Shown here in pieces: positions 43,057-50,593 of a DNA stretch of 64,000 bases. Origin of the DNA: Flavobacteriales bacterium (GTDB lineage: Bacteria > Bacteroidota > Bacteroidia > Flavobacteriales_F > PHOS-HE28); assembly GCA_016721825.1 (NCBI GenBank), contig JADKHI010000006.1, positions 496,001 to 560,000 on the forward strand. Reading direction: 5' to 3'. Positions within the stretch are counted from its first letter, which is position 1, and every line of letters starts with the position of its first letter. A program made the position numbers and the translations under genes. The notes beneath the pieces are model-generated. The model ran no database searches. It had not been told where the DNA came from and saw nothing but the letters and a program-made list of their open reading frames with translations.

Positions 43057-44511
43057 TCAATTCAAGTTGAGATACGCCCCCAACCCATGCAACCCACCTT
43101 CCCTTCCATACCCGCTTTCCTTGTAGCCGCCGAAGGGTGAGGTGGGATCGAACTTGTTGTAGGTGTTGGCCCAGATGACGCCCGCGCGCAGTTTGCTGGT
43201 GAGGTTGAAGATCTTGCTGCCTTTGTCCGTCCACACGCCGGCGCTGAGGCCGTAGGGCGTGTTGTTGGCTTTCTGGATCACCTCGTCCACGGTGCGGAAG
43301 GTCTGCACGGCGAGCACGGGACCGAAGATCTCCTCCTGCGCGATGCGCGCGCTCTGCGCCACGTTGAGGAAGAGCGTGGGGCGGCACCAGAAGCCCTTGC
43401 TGGGCAGCTCGCACGCGGGCTGGTACATCTCCGCGCCGTCGGCCACGCCCACCTTGAGGTATTTGTTGATGGTGCCGAGCTGTTCCTTGCTGTTGATGGC
43501 GCCGATGTCGGTGTTCTTGTCGAGCGGATCGCCCACGACGAGCGAGCGCATGCGGTGCTTGAGCTTGCGGATCACTTCGTCGTGCACGCCTTCCTCCACG
43601 AAGAGGCGGCTTCCGGCGCAGCAGACGTGGCCCTGGTTGAAGTAGATGCCGTTGATGATGCCTTCGACGGCCTGGTCGATGGCGGCGTCGGCGAAGATGA
43701 TGTTGGCCGCCTTGCCGCCGAGCTCGAGCGTGGCCTTCTTGCCGGTGCCCGCGATGCTCTTCTGGATGAGCTTGCCCACGCCGGTGCTGCCGGTGAAGGC
43801 GATCTTGTCGATGCCCGGATGGTTGACGAGCGCCGCGCCCGTGGCACCCGCACCGGTGATGATGTTGACGACGCCATCGGGGAGTTCGGCTTCCTGGATG
43901 AGCTCGGCGAGCAGCAGCGAGGTGAGCGGTGTGGTCTCGGCGGGCTTCAGCACCACGGTGTTGCCGCAGGCCAGCGCGGGCGCGATCTTCCACGCGGCCA
44001 TGAGCAGCGGGAAGTTCCACGGGATGATCTGCCCGGCGACGCCGAGCGCGCTGGGTGTCTTACCAGGAAAGGCGTAGCCGAGCTTGTCGGCCCAACCGGC
44101 GTAGTAGAAGAAGTGCGCGGCGGCGAGCGGCACGTCCACGTCGCGACTTTCACGGATGGCCTTGCCGCCGTCCATGCTTTCGACCACGGCGAACTGGCGG
44201 GCTTTCTCCTGCAACAGGCGCGCGATGCGGTAGATGTACTTGGCGCGTTCGGCGGCGGGCATCCTGCTCCACACGTTGTCGTAGGCCTTGCGCGCGGCTT
44301 TCACGGCGGCGTCCACATCGGCTGCGTTGGCTTCGGCGATGCGCGCGATCTTCTGCTCGTTGGCGGGGTTGATGGTGTCGAAGTAGTTGCCGCTCTTGGG
44401 CTTCACCCATTTGCCGCCGATGAAGAGGTCGTACTCGGACTTGAGGGTGAAATGGTCCTTGGATTCGGGGGCGGGGGCGAGGGGCCAGGAGATGGTCTTT
44501 GTCTTTGCCAT
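43057..44511 (-). CDS. Aldehyde dehydrogenase, full length
   Basis: 484 residues, normal for an NAD(P)-dependent ALDH oxidising an aldehyde to the acid. Catalytic C297 in FNQGHVCCAGS, general base E263 in TLELGGK, oxyanion N165 in IPWNFP, coenzyme loop FTGSTGVGK. With deoC, whose product from deoxyribose 5-phosphate is acetaldehyde, the substrate may be acetaldehyde (inference). Codons 1-20 (MAKTKTISWPLAPAPESKDH) occur twice more upstream as scars at 45033 and 45898. The short ALDH homologue is 18 kb further downstream on the same strand. Confidence 0.92.
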   Translation of the reverse strand: MAKTKTISWPLAPAPESKDHFTLKSEYDLFIGGKWVKPKSGNYFDTINPANEQKIARIAEANAADVDAAVKAARKAYDNVWSRMPAAERAKYIYRIARLLQEKARQFAVVESMDGGKAIRESRDVDVPLAAAHFFYYAGWADKLGYAFPGKTPSALGVAGQIIPWNFPLLMAAWKIAPALACGNTVVLKPAETTPLTSLLLAELIQEAELPDGVVNIITGAGATGAALVNHPGIDKIAFTGSTGVGKLIQKSIAGTGKKATLELGGKAANIIFADAAIDQAVEGIINGIYFNQGHVCCAGSRLFVEEGVHDEVIRKLKHRMRSLVVGDPLDKNTDIGAINSKEQLGTINKYLKVGVADGAEMYQPACELPSKGFWCRPTLFLNVAQSARIAQEEIFGPVLAVQTFRTVDEVIQKANNTPYGLSAGVWTDKGSKIFNLTSKLRAGVIWANTYNKFDPTSPFGGYKESGYGREGGLHGLGAYLNLN

Positions 44512-44515
44512 GGGT

Positions 44516-44523
44516 CGAAGTTA
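44516..44523 (-). promoter_or_regulatory. -7 box of ALDH
   Basis: TAACTTCG on the minus strand, four bases before the ATG. The two ALDH scars carry the same element as TACCTTCG. Confidence 0.45.
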
Positions 44524-44547
44524 GCTGCTGCCTTTGTCGTGCGCAGC

Positions 44548-45036
44548 CTACTTTCTCTTGAGCGTTATCGCATCACCTTGGTCAGGATCCCCAATAGTGA
44601 AGATCAAGCCGAAGTGGCCCCTTTCGCCGATGACATTTGCAGGATGAATGTCGTTACCCGGATCGCGCAGATAGACGCCCCATATTGGATGACCTCCTGG
44701 ATCCCGGGTGCCCAACCTATTGATCACCCAATGCCCGGTATCACTTACGAAGGAGGAATAGAAATCAGGCTCGGGTTGTCCAAGGGTCCAAGGCGGAACG
44801 TTCGTTGCGATGAAAGATCCATCACCGCGCAGTTCCACGATGATCTCCTCCGGTTCTGCACCGCTGCCCGCCGGAATGAGGATTCTGTCTTTCACATAAA
44901 CCCCGACCAGCTCCTCGATCGTGGGTTTGTCATCGCTCAACAAATGGGCGTTAGGATCATACTGGCACCCGACCACAAGGAACATCAGCAACCAACTGGC
45001 AGTGGAACCTAAATGCTTCTGATACTTCACTTTCAA
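44548..45036 (-). CDS. Lipoprotein of unknown function
   Basis: 162 residues if started at TTG 45036 (GTG 45030 also possible; there is no ATG). Signal peptide with lipobox LVVGC (C24). The mature part looks like a lipocalin-type small domain (EELVGVYVKDRIL, IIVELRGDGSFIATNVPPW, GHWVINRLG, GHFGLIFTI). The TTG overlaps the TGA of the ALDH scar frame (TTGA), so it may be translated by coupling from the copied ALDH start region. Family not recognised. Confidence 0.7.
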   Translation of the reverse strand: MKVKYQKHLGSTASWLLMFLVVGCQYDPNAHLLSDDKPTIEELVGVYVKDRILIPAGSGAEPEEIIVELRGDGSFIATNVPPWTLGQPEPDFYSSFVSDTGHWVINRLGTRDPGGHPIWGVYLRDPGNDIHPANVIGERGHFGLIFTIGDPDQGDAITLKRK

Positions 45037-45149
45037 TAGGTGACGTGGTCCTTGCTTTCGGGGGCTGGCCTTTCTCCGCCGAAGGCTATGCGAAGGCGAA
45101 GGGCGAGGGGCCAGGAGATGGTCTTCTTCTTGGCCATGAAGCGAAGGTA
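45033..45149 (-). pseudogene. Scar 1: copied 5' end of ALDH with -7 box, carrying a 36-bp insert
   Basis: A 34-codon frame starting MAKKKTISWPLA and ending APESKDHVTY-stop repeats the first 20 codons of the ALDH at 44511, plus its upstream TACCTTCG box (45142-45149). A 36-base in-frame insert at 45066-45101 (GAAGGCTATGCGAAGGCGAA type) splits it; this is a common short palindromic-type repeat. Homology ends right after AAGGACCAC. The frame's TGA overlaps the TTG start of the lipoprotein gene. Confidence 0.85.
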
Positions 45150-45193
45150 AAGGGCAGAGGTGTGAAAGGGTGCGAGGCTTGTGCCTGCCCGTA

Positions 45194-45859
45194 TCAAAGT
45201 GCGGGCTTGAACACGATCCTCAACGATGATGTGGTCCAATACACACCCTCAACCGTGGTGAAGGGGCCGGTGCCTGGTTCAACTGCAAGGCTTTTTCCCG
45301 ACCATGACATCCTCGCTTCCAATCCCATCCGGAACCGTGAGACGCGGAACTCCCCGCCGAAGCCGACATCCATACGCAGGGCGAATCGCTGAATGGACGT
45401 GTTCGGTGATACATCACAACCCAATGAGGGCCCGATGGTCGCGTAACCTCTATTGCCCTTGGGTCCTGACGCGCCCGGCATCAGGAGCAGGCTCAATGTC
45501 ACTTCCGTCCTCTCGATCGACCGCTCCTCCGTGCGACCGTCAGGATATCTGTATCTCAGATCGCCGTTCATGAACGCAAGCCCCGACATTCCTCGGACCG
45601 AGAGCAGCTTGAACAAGCGTCGTTCGTAAAGTATGCCGCAACTGAAACCCCAGGCCGGAGATCCGACGAAGTGAGGTACAGTATCAATGGACGATGCCGG
45701 ACGATAGGTCACCTCCGGTGCATCCACCCAGGTCTGGCACAGGTCCGGACTTATGTAGAACCCGAATGTCCCTAGATGATGGAAGCTTGTGTCGGTCTGG
45801 GCATATGTCGAGGATGGCCACATGAACAGAACCAGTGCAAAGCCATTCCATCGGTTCAT
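45194..45859 (-). CDS. Outer-membrane beta-barrel-like exported protein
   Basis: 221 residues from MNRWNGFALVLFMW, signal peptide ending TYAQ. Alternating hydrophobic strands with C-terminal aromatic (GYATIGPSLGCDV, FALRMDVGFGGEFRVSRFRMGLEARMSW, GVYWTTSSLRIVFKPAL) suggest a small barrel of the PorT/opacity type. It lies 38 bases downstream of ALDH scar 2, from which it may draw its promoter. Function unknown. Confidence 0.65.
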   Translation of the reverse strand: MNRWNGFALVLFMWPSSTYAQTDTSFHHLGTFGFYISPDLCQTWVDAPEVTYRPASSIDTVPHFVGSPAWGFSCGILYERRLFKLLSVRGMSGLAFMNGDLRYRYPDGRTEERSIERTEVTLSLLLMPGASGPKGNRGYATIGPSLGCDVSPNTSIQRFALRMDVGFGGEFRVSRFRMGLEARMSWSGKSLAVEPGTGPFTTVEGVYWTTSSLRIVFKPAL

Positions 45860-45897
45860 GGGCAAGCAACTCAACAAATGCCAAGATCATTGCCCGT

Positions 45898-45981
45898 TCA
45901 TGCCAAGCGCACGTGGTCCTTGGATCCGGCGGCTGGGGCGAGGGGCCAAGAGATGGTCTTCTTTGCCAAGTGTCGAAGGTA
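45898..45981 (-). pseudogene. Scar 2: copied 5' end of ALDH
   Basis: Reads (TTG)AKKTISWPLAPAAGSKDHVRLA-stop, matching ALDH codons 1-20 with the start changed from ATG to TTG, one codon lost, and the -7 box TACCTTCG kept at 45974-45981. As in scar 1 the match ends after AAGGACCAC. It sits between the VOC gene at 45990 and the barrel gene. Confidence 0.85.
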
Positions 45982-45989
45982 GACGGGGC

Positions 45990-46376
45990 CTACAGTTGCG
46001 CACCAACGCTCCACCAGTTCCCCGCGTAGTCCTTGAAGGAGCCACGCCGGTCGGGGTCTCCTTCGCGCTGCTTGGGTGCTTCCATCGGTTCGCATCCCAG
46101 CGCCATGGCTTTGGCGTAGGCGGCGTCCACATCGGGCACGTACACGTGCATCACGATGGGCATGGCCGGGAACTTCTCGGAGGCCTGTCCGAGCATGATC
46201 ACGGAATCATCGAGCATCAGCTCGGCGTGCATCACGGAGCCATCGGGCATGGCGAAGCGGCGCAGTTCCGTGGCACCGAAGAGCGCCACCATCAGGTCGA
46301 TGAAGCGTTGGGCCAGCGGAACGATGAAGTAGGGCGACACGGAGTTGTAGCCAGCGGGTTTGAACGAGGTGCTCAT
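45990..46376 (-). CDS. VOC-family protein (PhnB-like)
   Basis: 128 residues. SVSPYFIVPLAQRFIDLMVALFGATELRRF and HAELMLDDSVIMLGQAS at the front, HVYVPDVDAAYAKAMALGCEPMEAPKQREGDPDRRGSFKDYAGNWWSVG at the end: the RxGxFxDxxGNxW ending is typical of the PhnB/3-demethylubiquinone-like VOC branch. Substrate unknown. Its stop is next to ALDH scar 2. Confidence 0.85.
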   Translation of the reverse strand: MSTSFKPAGYNSVSPYFIVPLAQRFIDLMVALFGATELRRFAMPDGSVMHAELMLDDSVIMLGQASEKFPAMPIVMHVYVPDVDAAYAKAMALGCEPMEAPKQREGDPDRRGSFKDYAGNWWSVGAQL

Positions 46377-46412
46377 GGTGACGAAGATCGCATGGCGCGG
46401 CGATCCAACCGC

Positions 46413-47093
46413 TCAACCACCGTACCGCACCAGCACTTGATGAAGGGTCTTGCGTTGCAGGTCCGGCACTTCGCAATAGTCCGCAGGGTGACCGACCGGG
46501 ATCAGCAGAAAGGCCCGTTCGTTCTCGGGCCGTCCGAGGATCCGCGCCAGGAAGTTCATGGGGCTGGGCGTGTGCGTGAGCGTGACGAGTCCCGCGTTCC
46601 GCGCGGCCGCGAGCAGAAAACCACAGGCGATGCCCACGCTCTCCTCCACGTAGTAGTTCTTGCGCTTCGACCCATCAGGCATCACTTCGTACGGCCGCTT
46701 GAAGACCACGATCAAGCACGGTGCCACATCGAGGAATTCCTTGCGCCAGTCCGTGCCCAAAGGCGCCAGGTCCTCCAGCCATTCGGGCGACATGCGGCCG
46801 CCGTAGCTCGTGCGCTCCTCCTCTTCCGCCGCTTCGCGGATGGCGTGTTTCAGCGCGGGATCCGTGACCACGCAGAAGGTCCACGGTTGTTTGTGCGCAC
46901 CACTCGGGGCGGTGCTCGCTGCGCGGATCAGGTCGTCGATCATCTCCATCGCGACGGGCTCGTTGCTGAAGTGGCGCACGCTGCGGCGGCCGTCCATCAG
47001 CGCGAAGAAGTCTTTCGCCCTGGTGGCACTTTCGGCAGGTGACAAGCGCGCCGGTCGATAGCCGACGAACTTGGGAGAGGGTGCGTGTTCCAT
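46413..47093 (-). CDS. Iodotyrosine-deiodinase-like flavoprotein (nitroreductase superfamily)
   Basis: 226 residues. FMN-binding nitroreductase fold; RRSVRHFSNEPV (36-47) and SGAHKQPWTF (64-73) are the FMN contacts. The match to vertebrate iodotyrosine deiodinase is unusually close over the whole domain, including the lid residues that hold the amino-acid zwitterion: E93 and Y97 (EEEERTSY) and K118 (WRKEFL), equivalent to human E157, Y161 and K182. It lacks the animal membrane anchor. Reductive dehalogenation of halotyrosines is likely (family knowledge from other bacteria); the natural substrate here is unknown. Confidence 0.85.
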   Translation of the reverse strand: MEHAPSPKFVGYRPARLSPAESATRAKDFFALMDGRRSVRHFSNEPVAMEMIDDLIRAASTAPSGAHKQPWTFCVVTDPALKHAIREAAEEEERTSYGGRMSPEWLEDLAPLGTDWRKEFLDVAPCLIVVFKRPYEVMPDGSKRKNYYVEESVGIACGFLLAAARNAGLVTLTHTPSPMNFLARILGRPENERAFLLIPVGHPADYCEVPDLQRKTLHQVLVRYGG

Positions 47094-47114
47094 AGCCCTG
47101 GTCGTGAGGAGCGG

Positions 47115-47603
47115 CTACCGGTTGGGCAGCAAGGCCAGTTGCCCGCGGTGGTAGCTCAGGTGGCCGGTGCGGTTGAGCACCAGGTTCAAGCGGTTGCGGT
47201 GCGGCTCGTTCGCGAAGTCCTCCTCAGAGATGCTCGCATGACGGGTGAACCACTCGTTATCCGGCAGTTGCTGCATGTGCCCGATCAAGGTCCGGTGCAC
47301 GCTCTTCCAGTGTTCACGCAGCTGCTGTACGGAAGGCATCGTTGAGGCCGCGTTGTCGGCTTCCTCAAGGAAGGCAAGCTTCAGTTCCGGATGCAATGGC
47401 TCCTGGAATCGAAGCAACGGAAGCATCATGTCATGCACCACGATCAGGTGACCCATGAGGTAGATGCCCCGGTTCCGGGCAGGAGCCACTTCCTGCATCA
47501 TCTCCTCGTCGGAAAGCTTGTCCAGTAGTGCGCCCGTAGCGTTCACGCGTTCGGTCCATGCGTCCAGCGTCATACGGACGAAGAGTGCTTGTTGGTCGTT
47601 CAT
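47115..47603 (-). CDS. DinB-like four-helix-bundle protein
   Basis: 162 residues from MNDQQALFVRMTLDAW. Four-helix DinB/YfiT-like fold with possible metal-binding histidines in MGHLIVVHD (about 50-58) and HLSYHRGQL near the C-terminus, as in thiol-transferase-type members. The frame is open upstream through the deoC scar, so a 227-residue fusion starting MMVKEELGEEW is conceivable, but the ATG at the DinB domain is the simplest start. Function unknown. Confidence 0.8.
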   Translation of the reverse strand: MNDQQALFVRMTLDAWTERVNATGALLDKLSDEEMMQEVAPARNRGIYLMGHLIVVHDMMLPLLRFQEPLHPELKLAFLEEADNAASTMPSVQQLREHWKSVHRTLIGHMQQLPDNEWFTRHASISEEDFANEPHRNRLNLVLNRTGHLSYHRGQLALLPNR

Positions 47604-47651
47604 TGGGGGGTTGATGGGGAGATCTGGAAATCTACAGCCCGAAACTTCTTG

Positions 47652-47940
47652 ATCGTTGCTAAGATCGTCGGTGCTGCGGTAGTGGCCGTCGGCTTCCTTC
47701 TGCAGTTGCATCAGGATGTCGTTCGCCAAACTGCTGGCGCCGAAGCGGAACCAGTGGTTGCTAAGCCACTCTTCGCCGAGTTCCTCCTTCACCATCATCA
47801 GGTAGTCGCGCTTCTTTGCTCCCCGTTAAGGCGGGATCTCGCGCAAAGCCGCTCAACTTGCGTATGCCACCGGCGGGCTATGGCGATCATCACACCGGTC
47901 TTCAGGTAGTGGTCGCGAATGGCGTGCAGCAGTTCAAGAG
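47652..47940 (-). pseudogene. Scar: displaced 3' end of deoC
   Basis: The frame contains MMVKEELGEEWLSNHWFRFG and LANDILMQLQKEADGHY, aligning with residues 259-298 of the intact deoC at 61276-62199; a further block at 47880-47940 matches codons for RDHYLKTGQMIAM. Between the blocks a 35-40-base insert (CCCCGTTAAGGCGGGATC region, 47818-47856) breaks the frame. The DNA match is about four in five bases, so the copy is old. It ends immediately before the OmpA-like gene and marks the left border of the 13-kb sigma-factor island. Confidence 0.85.
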
Positions 47941-47952
47941 CTGAAAAAAAGC

Positions 47953-49500
47953 TCATTCCAACACCTTGAACTCCGTTCGTCGGTTCCGGTGGCGGCCTTC
48001 TTCCGTTCCGTTCGTGCCTATGGGACTGGTCTCACCGTAGCCTTTGGCTGTGAGGCGAGCCTGGGCGATGCCTTTGCCAACCAGGTGAACCACGACGGAT
48101 GAAGCCCGTGCTTCGGACAGCCGCTGGTTGTAGTCATCCGCACCTCTATCGTCCGTTTGGTTGCTCAGTTCGATGCGCAAGCTGGGGTTCTCCTTCAGCA
48201 GCAACACGAGTGCATCGAGCTCCGTGGCGCTTTCCGGTCTCAAGGTCTCTTTGTCGAAGTCGTAGAACACATTGTTCAGCACGATGGTCTTGCCCACCTT
48301 CAACCTCTTCATCTCGACCACCTTCATCACCTCCTTGTAGCCGGCCGTATCCTTCAATTCCAAGTTCTCCGAGTGGAACAGGTAGCCCGGTGCGGCGACA
48401 CTGATGCCATAGTTCTTCCCGGAAGGAAGCGATAGTAGGAAGTTGCCCGTGCTACTGTTTGATCGCTGCGACCAGAACAACGTGTTCTTCGCATTGTCGG
48501 TGATCTCAATGCCGCTTTCCAACGGTTGTTTGGTCTCTTCATCGATCACCATACCCTTCAACACCGTGAGCAAGGGGTCTTGGGCCTGGCGTCCGGAGAT
48601 CGGGGAGAACTTCACTTCATAGAGATCTTTTTCGCCCAGGCCTCCACTGCGCTCACTGCTCATGTAGGCGGCCCTGCCATCCGCAAGGAAGACCAGGTAG
48701 AGATCGTCGCCGGGTGTGTTCAGCGGTGGGCCCAGGTTCTTCGGAGCGCTCCAACCTTCATCACCGAAAGTGCTCACGAACAGATCATACCCTCCTGTGC
48801 TGACATGACCTTTGCTGCTGAAGTACAGGGTATGCCCATCGGCGTGGAGAAAGATGCCTTGCTCATCCTACGGCGTGTTGATCATGGGACCCCTGTTCTT
48901 CACCGAGCCCCATCTGCCGTTGTCATCCCTGATCGTGTACCAAATGTCCTTGCCTCCGACGCCACCACTTCGATCGCTGACCAGATAGATCGTGCGCCCA
49001 CCCGGCGCGTAGCAGGCGGAGGACTCATGCGCTTCACTGTTGATCGACGCGGGGAGCTCGATGAGCTCGGACCACTCGGTTCCGTTCAGCACCGACTCGA
49101 AGACGTTCCCGTTGTTGTTGTCGCGGTACACGAGCATGCGCTGCCCATCTGGTGAAAGCGCGATGGCACTGTTGTTCCTGCCAAGGGCGTTCACAGCTGG
49201 GCCCAGCAACCTCGGCGCGCCCCATTTCCTCTTCTTCGAATCGATGGTCACTTCATAGATGTTCTCCTTGCCAGCCTTGGCTTTCGCGATCTCCCGCTCC
49301 GTTGTGGGTCGGTTGCTGGTGAACATCATTGTCGCACCATCGGCACTGATCACCGGCGCATAGTCGTTGAAGGGCGTGTTCAGCGGGGGCATCAACTTCT
49401 TGATGGTCACCTTGGCCGTGTCGTTCTTCAATGGCCGTTGGCCACACACCGGAAACGCGCAGCAGACGATCAGGCTGACGAGCAAAGCGCGATGGAGCAT
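47953..49500 (-). pseudogene. OmpA-family protein with PD40-like repeats, interrupted by an in-frame TAG
   Basis: Signal peptide MLHRALLVSLIVCCAFPVCGQ, then WD40-like PD40 repeats (NDYAPVISADGATMMFTSNRP, NSAIALSPDGQRMLVYRDNNNG, ESSACYAPGGRTIYLVSDRSGG), a carboxypeptidase-like segment, and a C-terminal OmpA domain binding peptidoglycan (YDFDKETLRPESATELDAL ... GYGETSPIGTNGTEEGRHRNRRTEF). Codon 211 is TAG (48868-48870) in NTP*DEQGIFLHADG, where a Tyr codon is expected; the frame is otherwise intact over 515 codons. Related to PorE/OmpA proteins accompanying SprF. The OmpA half would not be made without readthrough or a second start. Confidence 0.85.
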
Positions 49501-49525
49501 GTGGGGTAGAGGATCCACGGCCCGA

Positions 49526-50566
49526 TCAGTCGCGCGACCTGGCCTTGTTGTTGAACGGGTTGGGATCCACGAAGCGGAGCGCAAGTTCAAAGGCTCCCTT
49601 GCCGTTGCTGGCCTTCAAGAGGTCGGAGGTGTTGAGGTCGTAGCTGAACGCAACGGCCATGTGCCCGAACTCGATCAACGCAGCGATCGCCACTGCATCC
49701 TTGGTGCGAAGGACCGGTCCGAGGGAGATCGCCGAACCCTTGTTGATGCCCGTGACCTTGGACGTAGGGGTGAGCACGTAGCGGAGCATCGCGCCTAGCA
49801 TGAACTCCAAAGAAGGACCTTGCTTGCTGTATTGAAAAGATGGTACAATGGCCGTGTTGCCTTCGCCAAGGGCGAATCGTGCGTTGCCACTGAGCACCAG
49901 TATGGCATACAGTTGCTCTTCCGCCCCGAGAAAGGTGTAGGTTGGGCGCGTTACGTGGAAATACCCGAAGCCTAAGGTGGCCTGGGTGCTCTGGTTCGCC
50001 ACCACGTTCTGATCTCCGGAGTTGCTGTTGTAGTGCCACACACCGCCCAGGCCCATGTCCAAGAAGGTGAACGACTGCGCGGTGAGCGATTCGCCAGTGG
50101 GCAACTGCCGGTTGTACCCACCACCATCATACTGTTCTCCCCATTGCAACCCGCCCGGGTCGATGCTGCGTTGACCGAGCCCGCCCGACAGGCCCGCGCC
50201 TATGATACTGTTCTGGCCCGTCCGAATGTGGTAGGCCACGCTCAATCCACCTTGCGAGGACTTCAGCTTGGCATCGCCTGCCTTGTCACTGAAAAAGTTG
50301 ATGCCCAAGGCAAAGAAGCCCGCCTTGCCGCGTTTCTGCTTTAGCTGCATATCGTAGCTGAAGGCAGTGGTGGTGAAGGGAGTGGTAACGCTAGCCTATT
50401 GGTTACGATACTGTAGGACTGCCCGCATATCATGGCCGATACCTGCCATTGCCGGGCTCTGATGCAAGGGCTGCATCTGGTACTGTGTGAAGTGGATGTC
50501 CTGGGCACTGAGCACAGTGGAAAATACAAGGCCGAAACCAACGAATTGGTATGCGAGTGCTTTCAT
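49526..50566 (-). pseudogene. PorP/SprF-family T9SS membrane protein, interrupted by an in-frame TAG
   Basis: Begins with a signal peptide (MKALAYQFVGFGLVFSTVLSAQ) and the family opening DIHFTQYQMQPLHQSPAMAG, then LQYRNQ*ASVTTPFTTTAFSYD, where the stop TAG at 50396-50398 (codon 57) stands for the Trp usual in YRNQW. The rest, to FVDPNPFNN, is a normal outer-membrane barrel of 346 residues with no other break. PorP/SprF proteins work with type B cargo in T9SS. It is placed directly after a type B cargo gene, 27 bases apart. A downstream ATG could give only a truncated protein without signal peptide. Confidence 0.88.
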
Positions 50567-50593
50567 GGTGAACGTTACTTGATTCGGTGAACT

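Noticed and set aside
44455..47940. Site-specific integrative element with attachment sites
   Set aside because: As a proven element: no recombinase gene lies in the window and the flanking copies are diverged and of different length. Kept only as one explanation in the findings.
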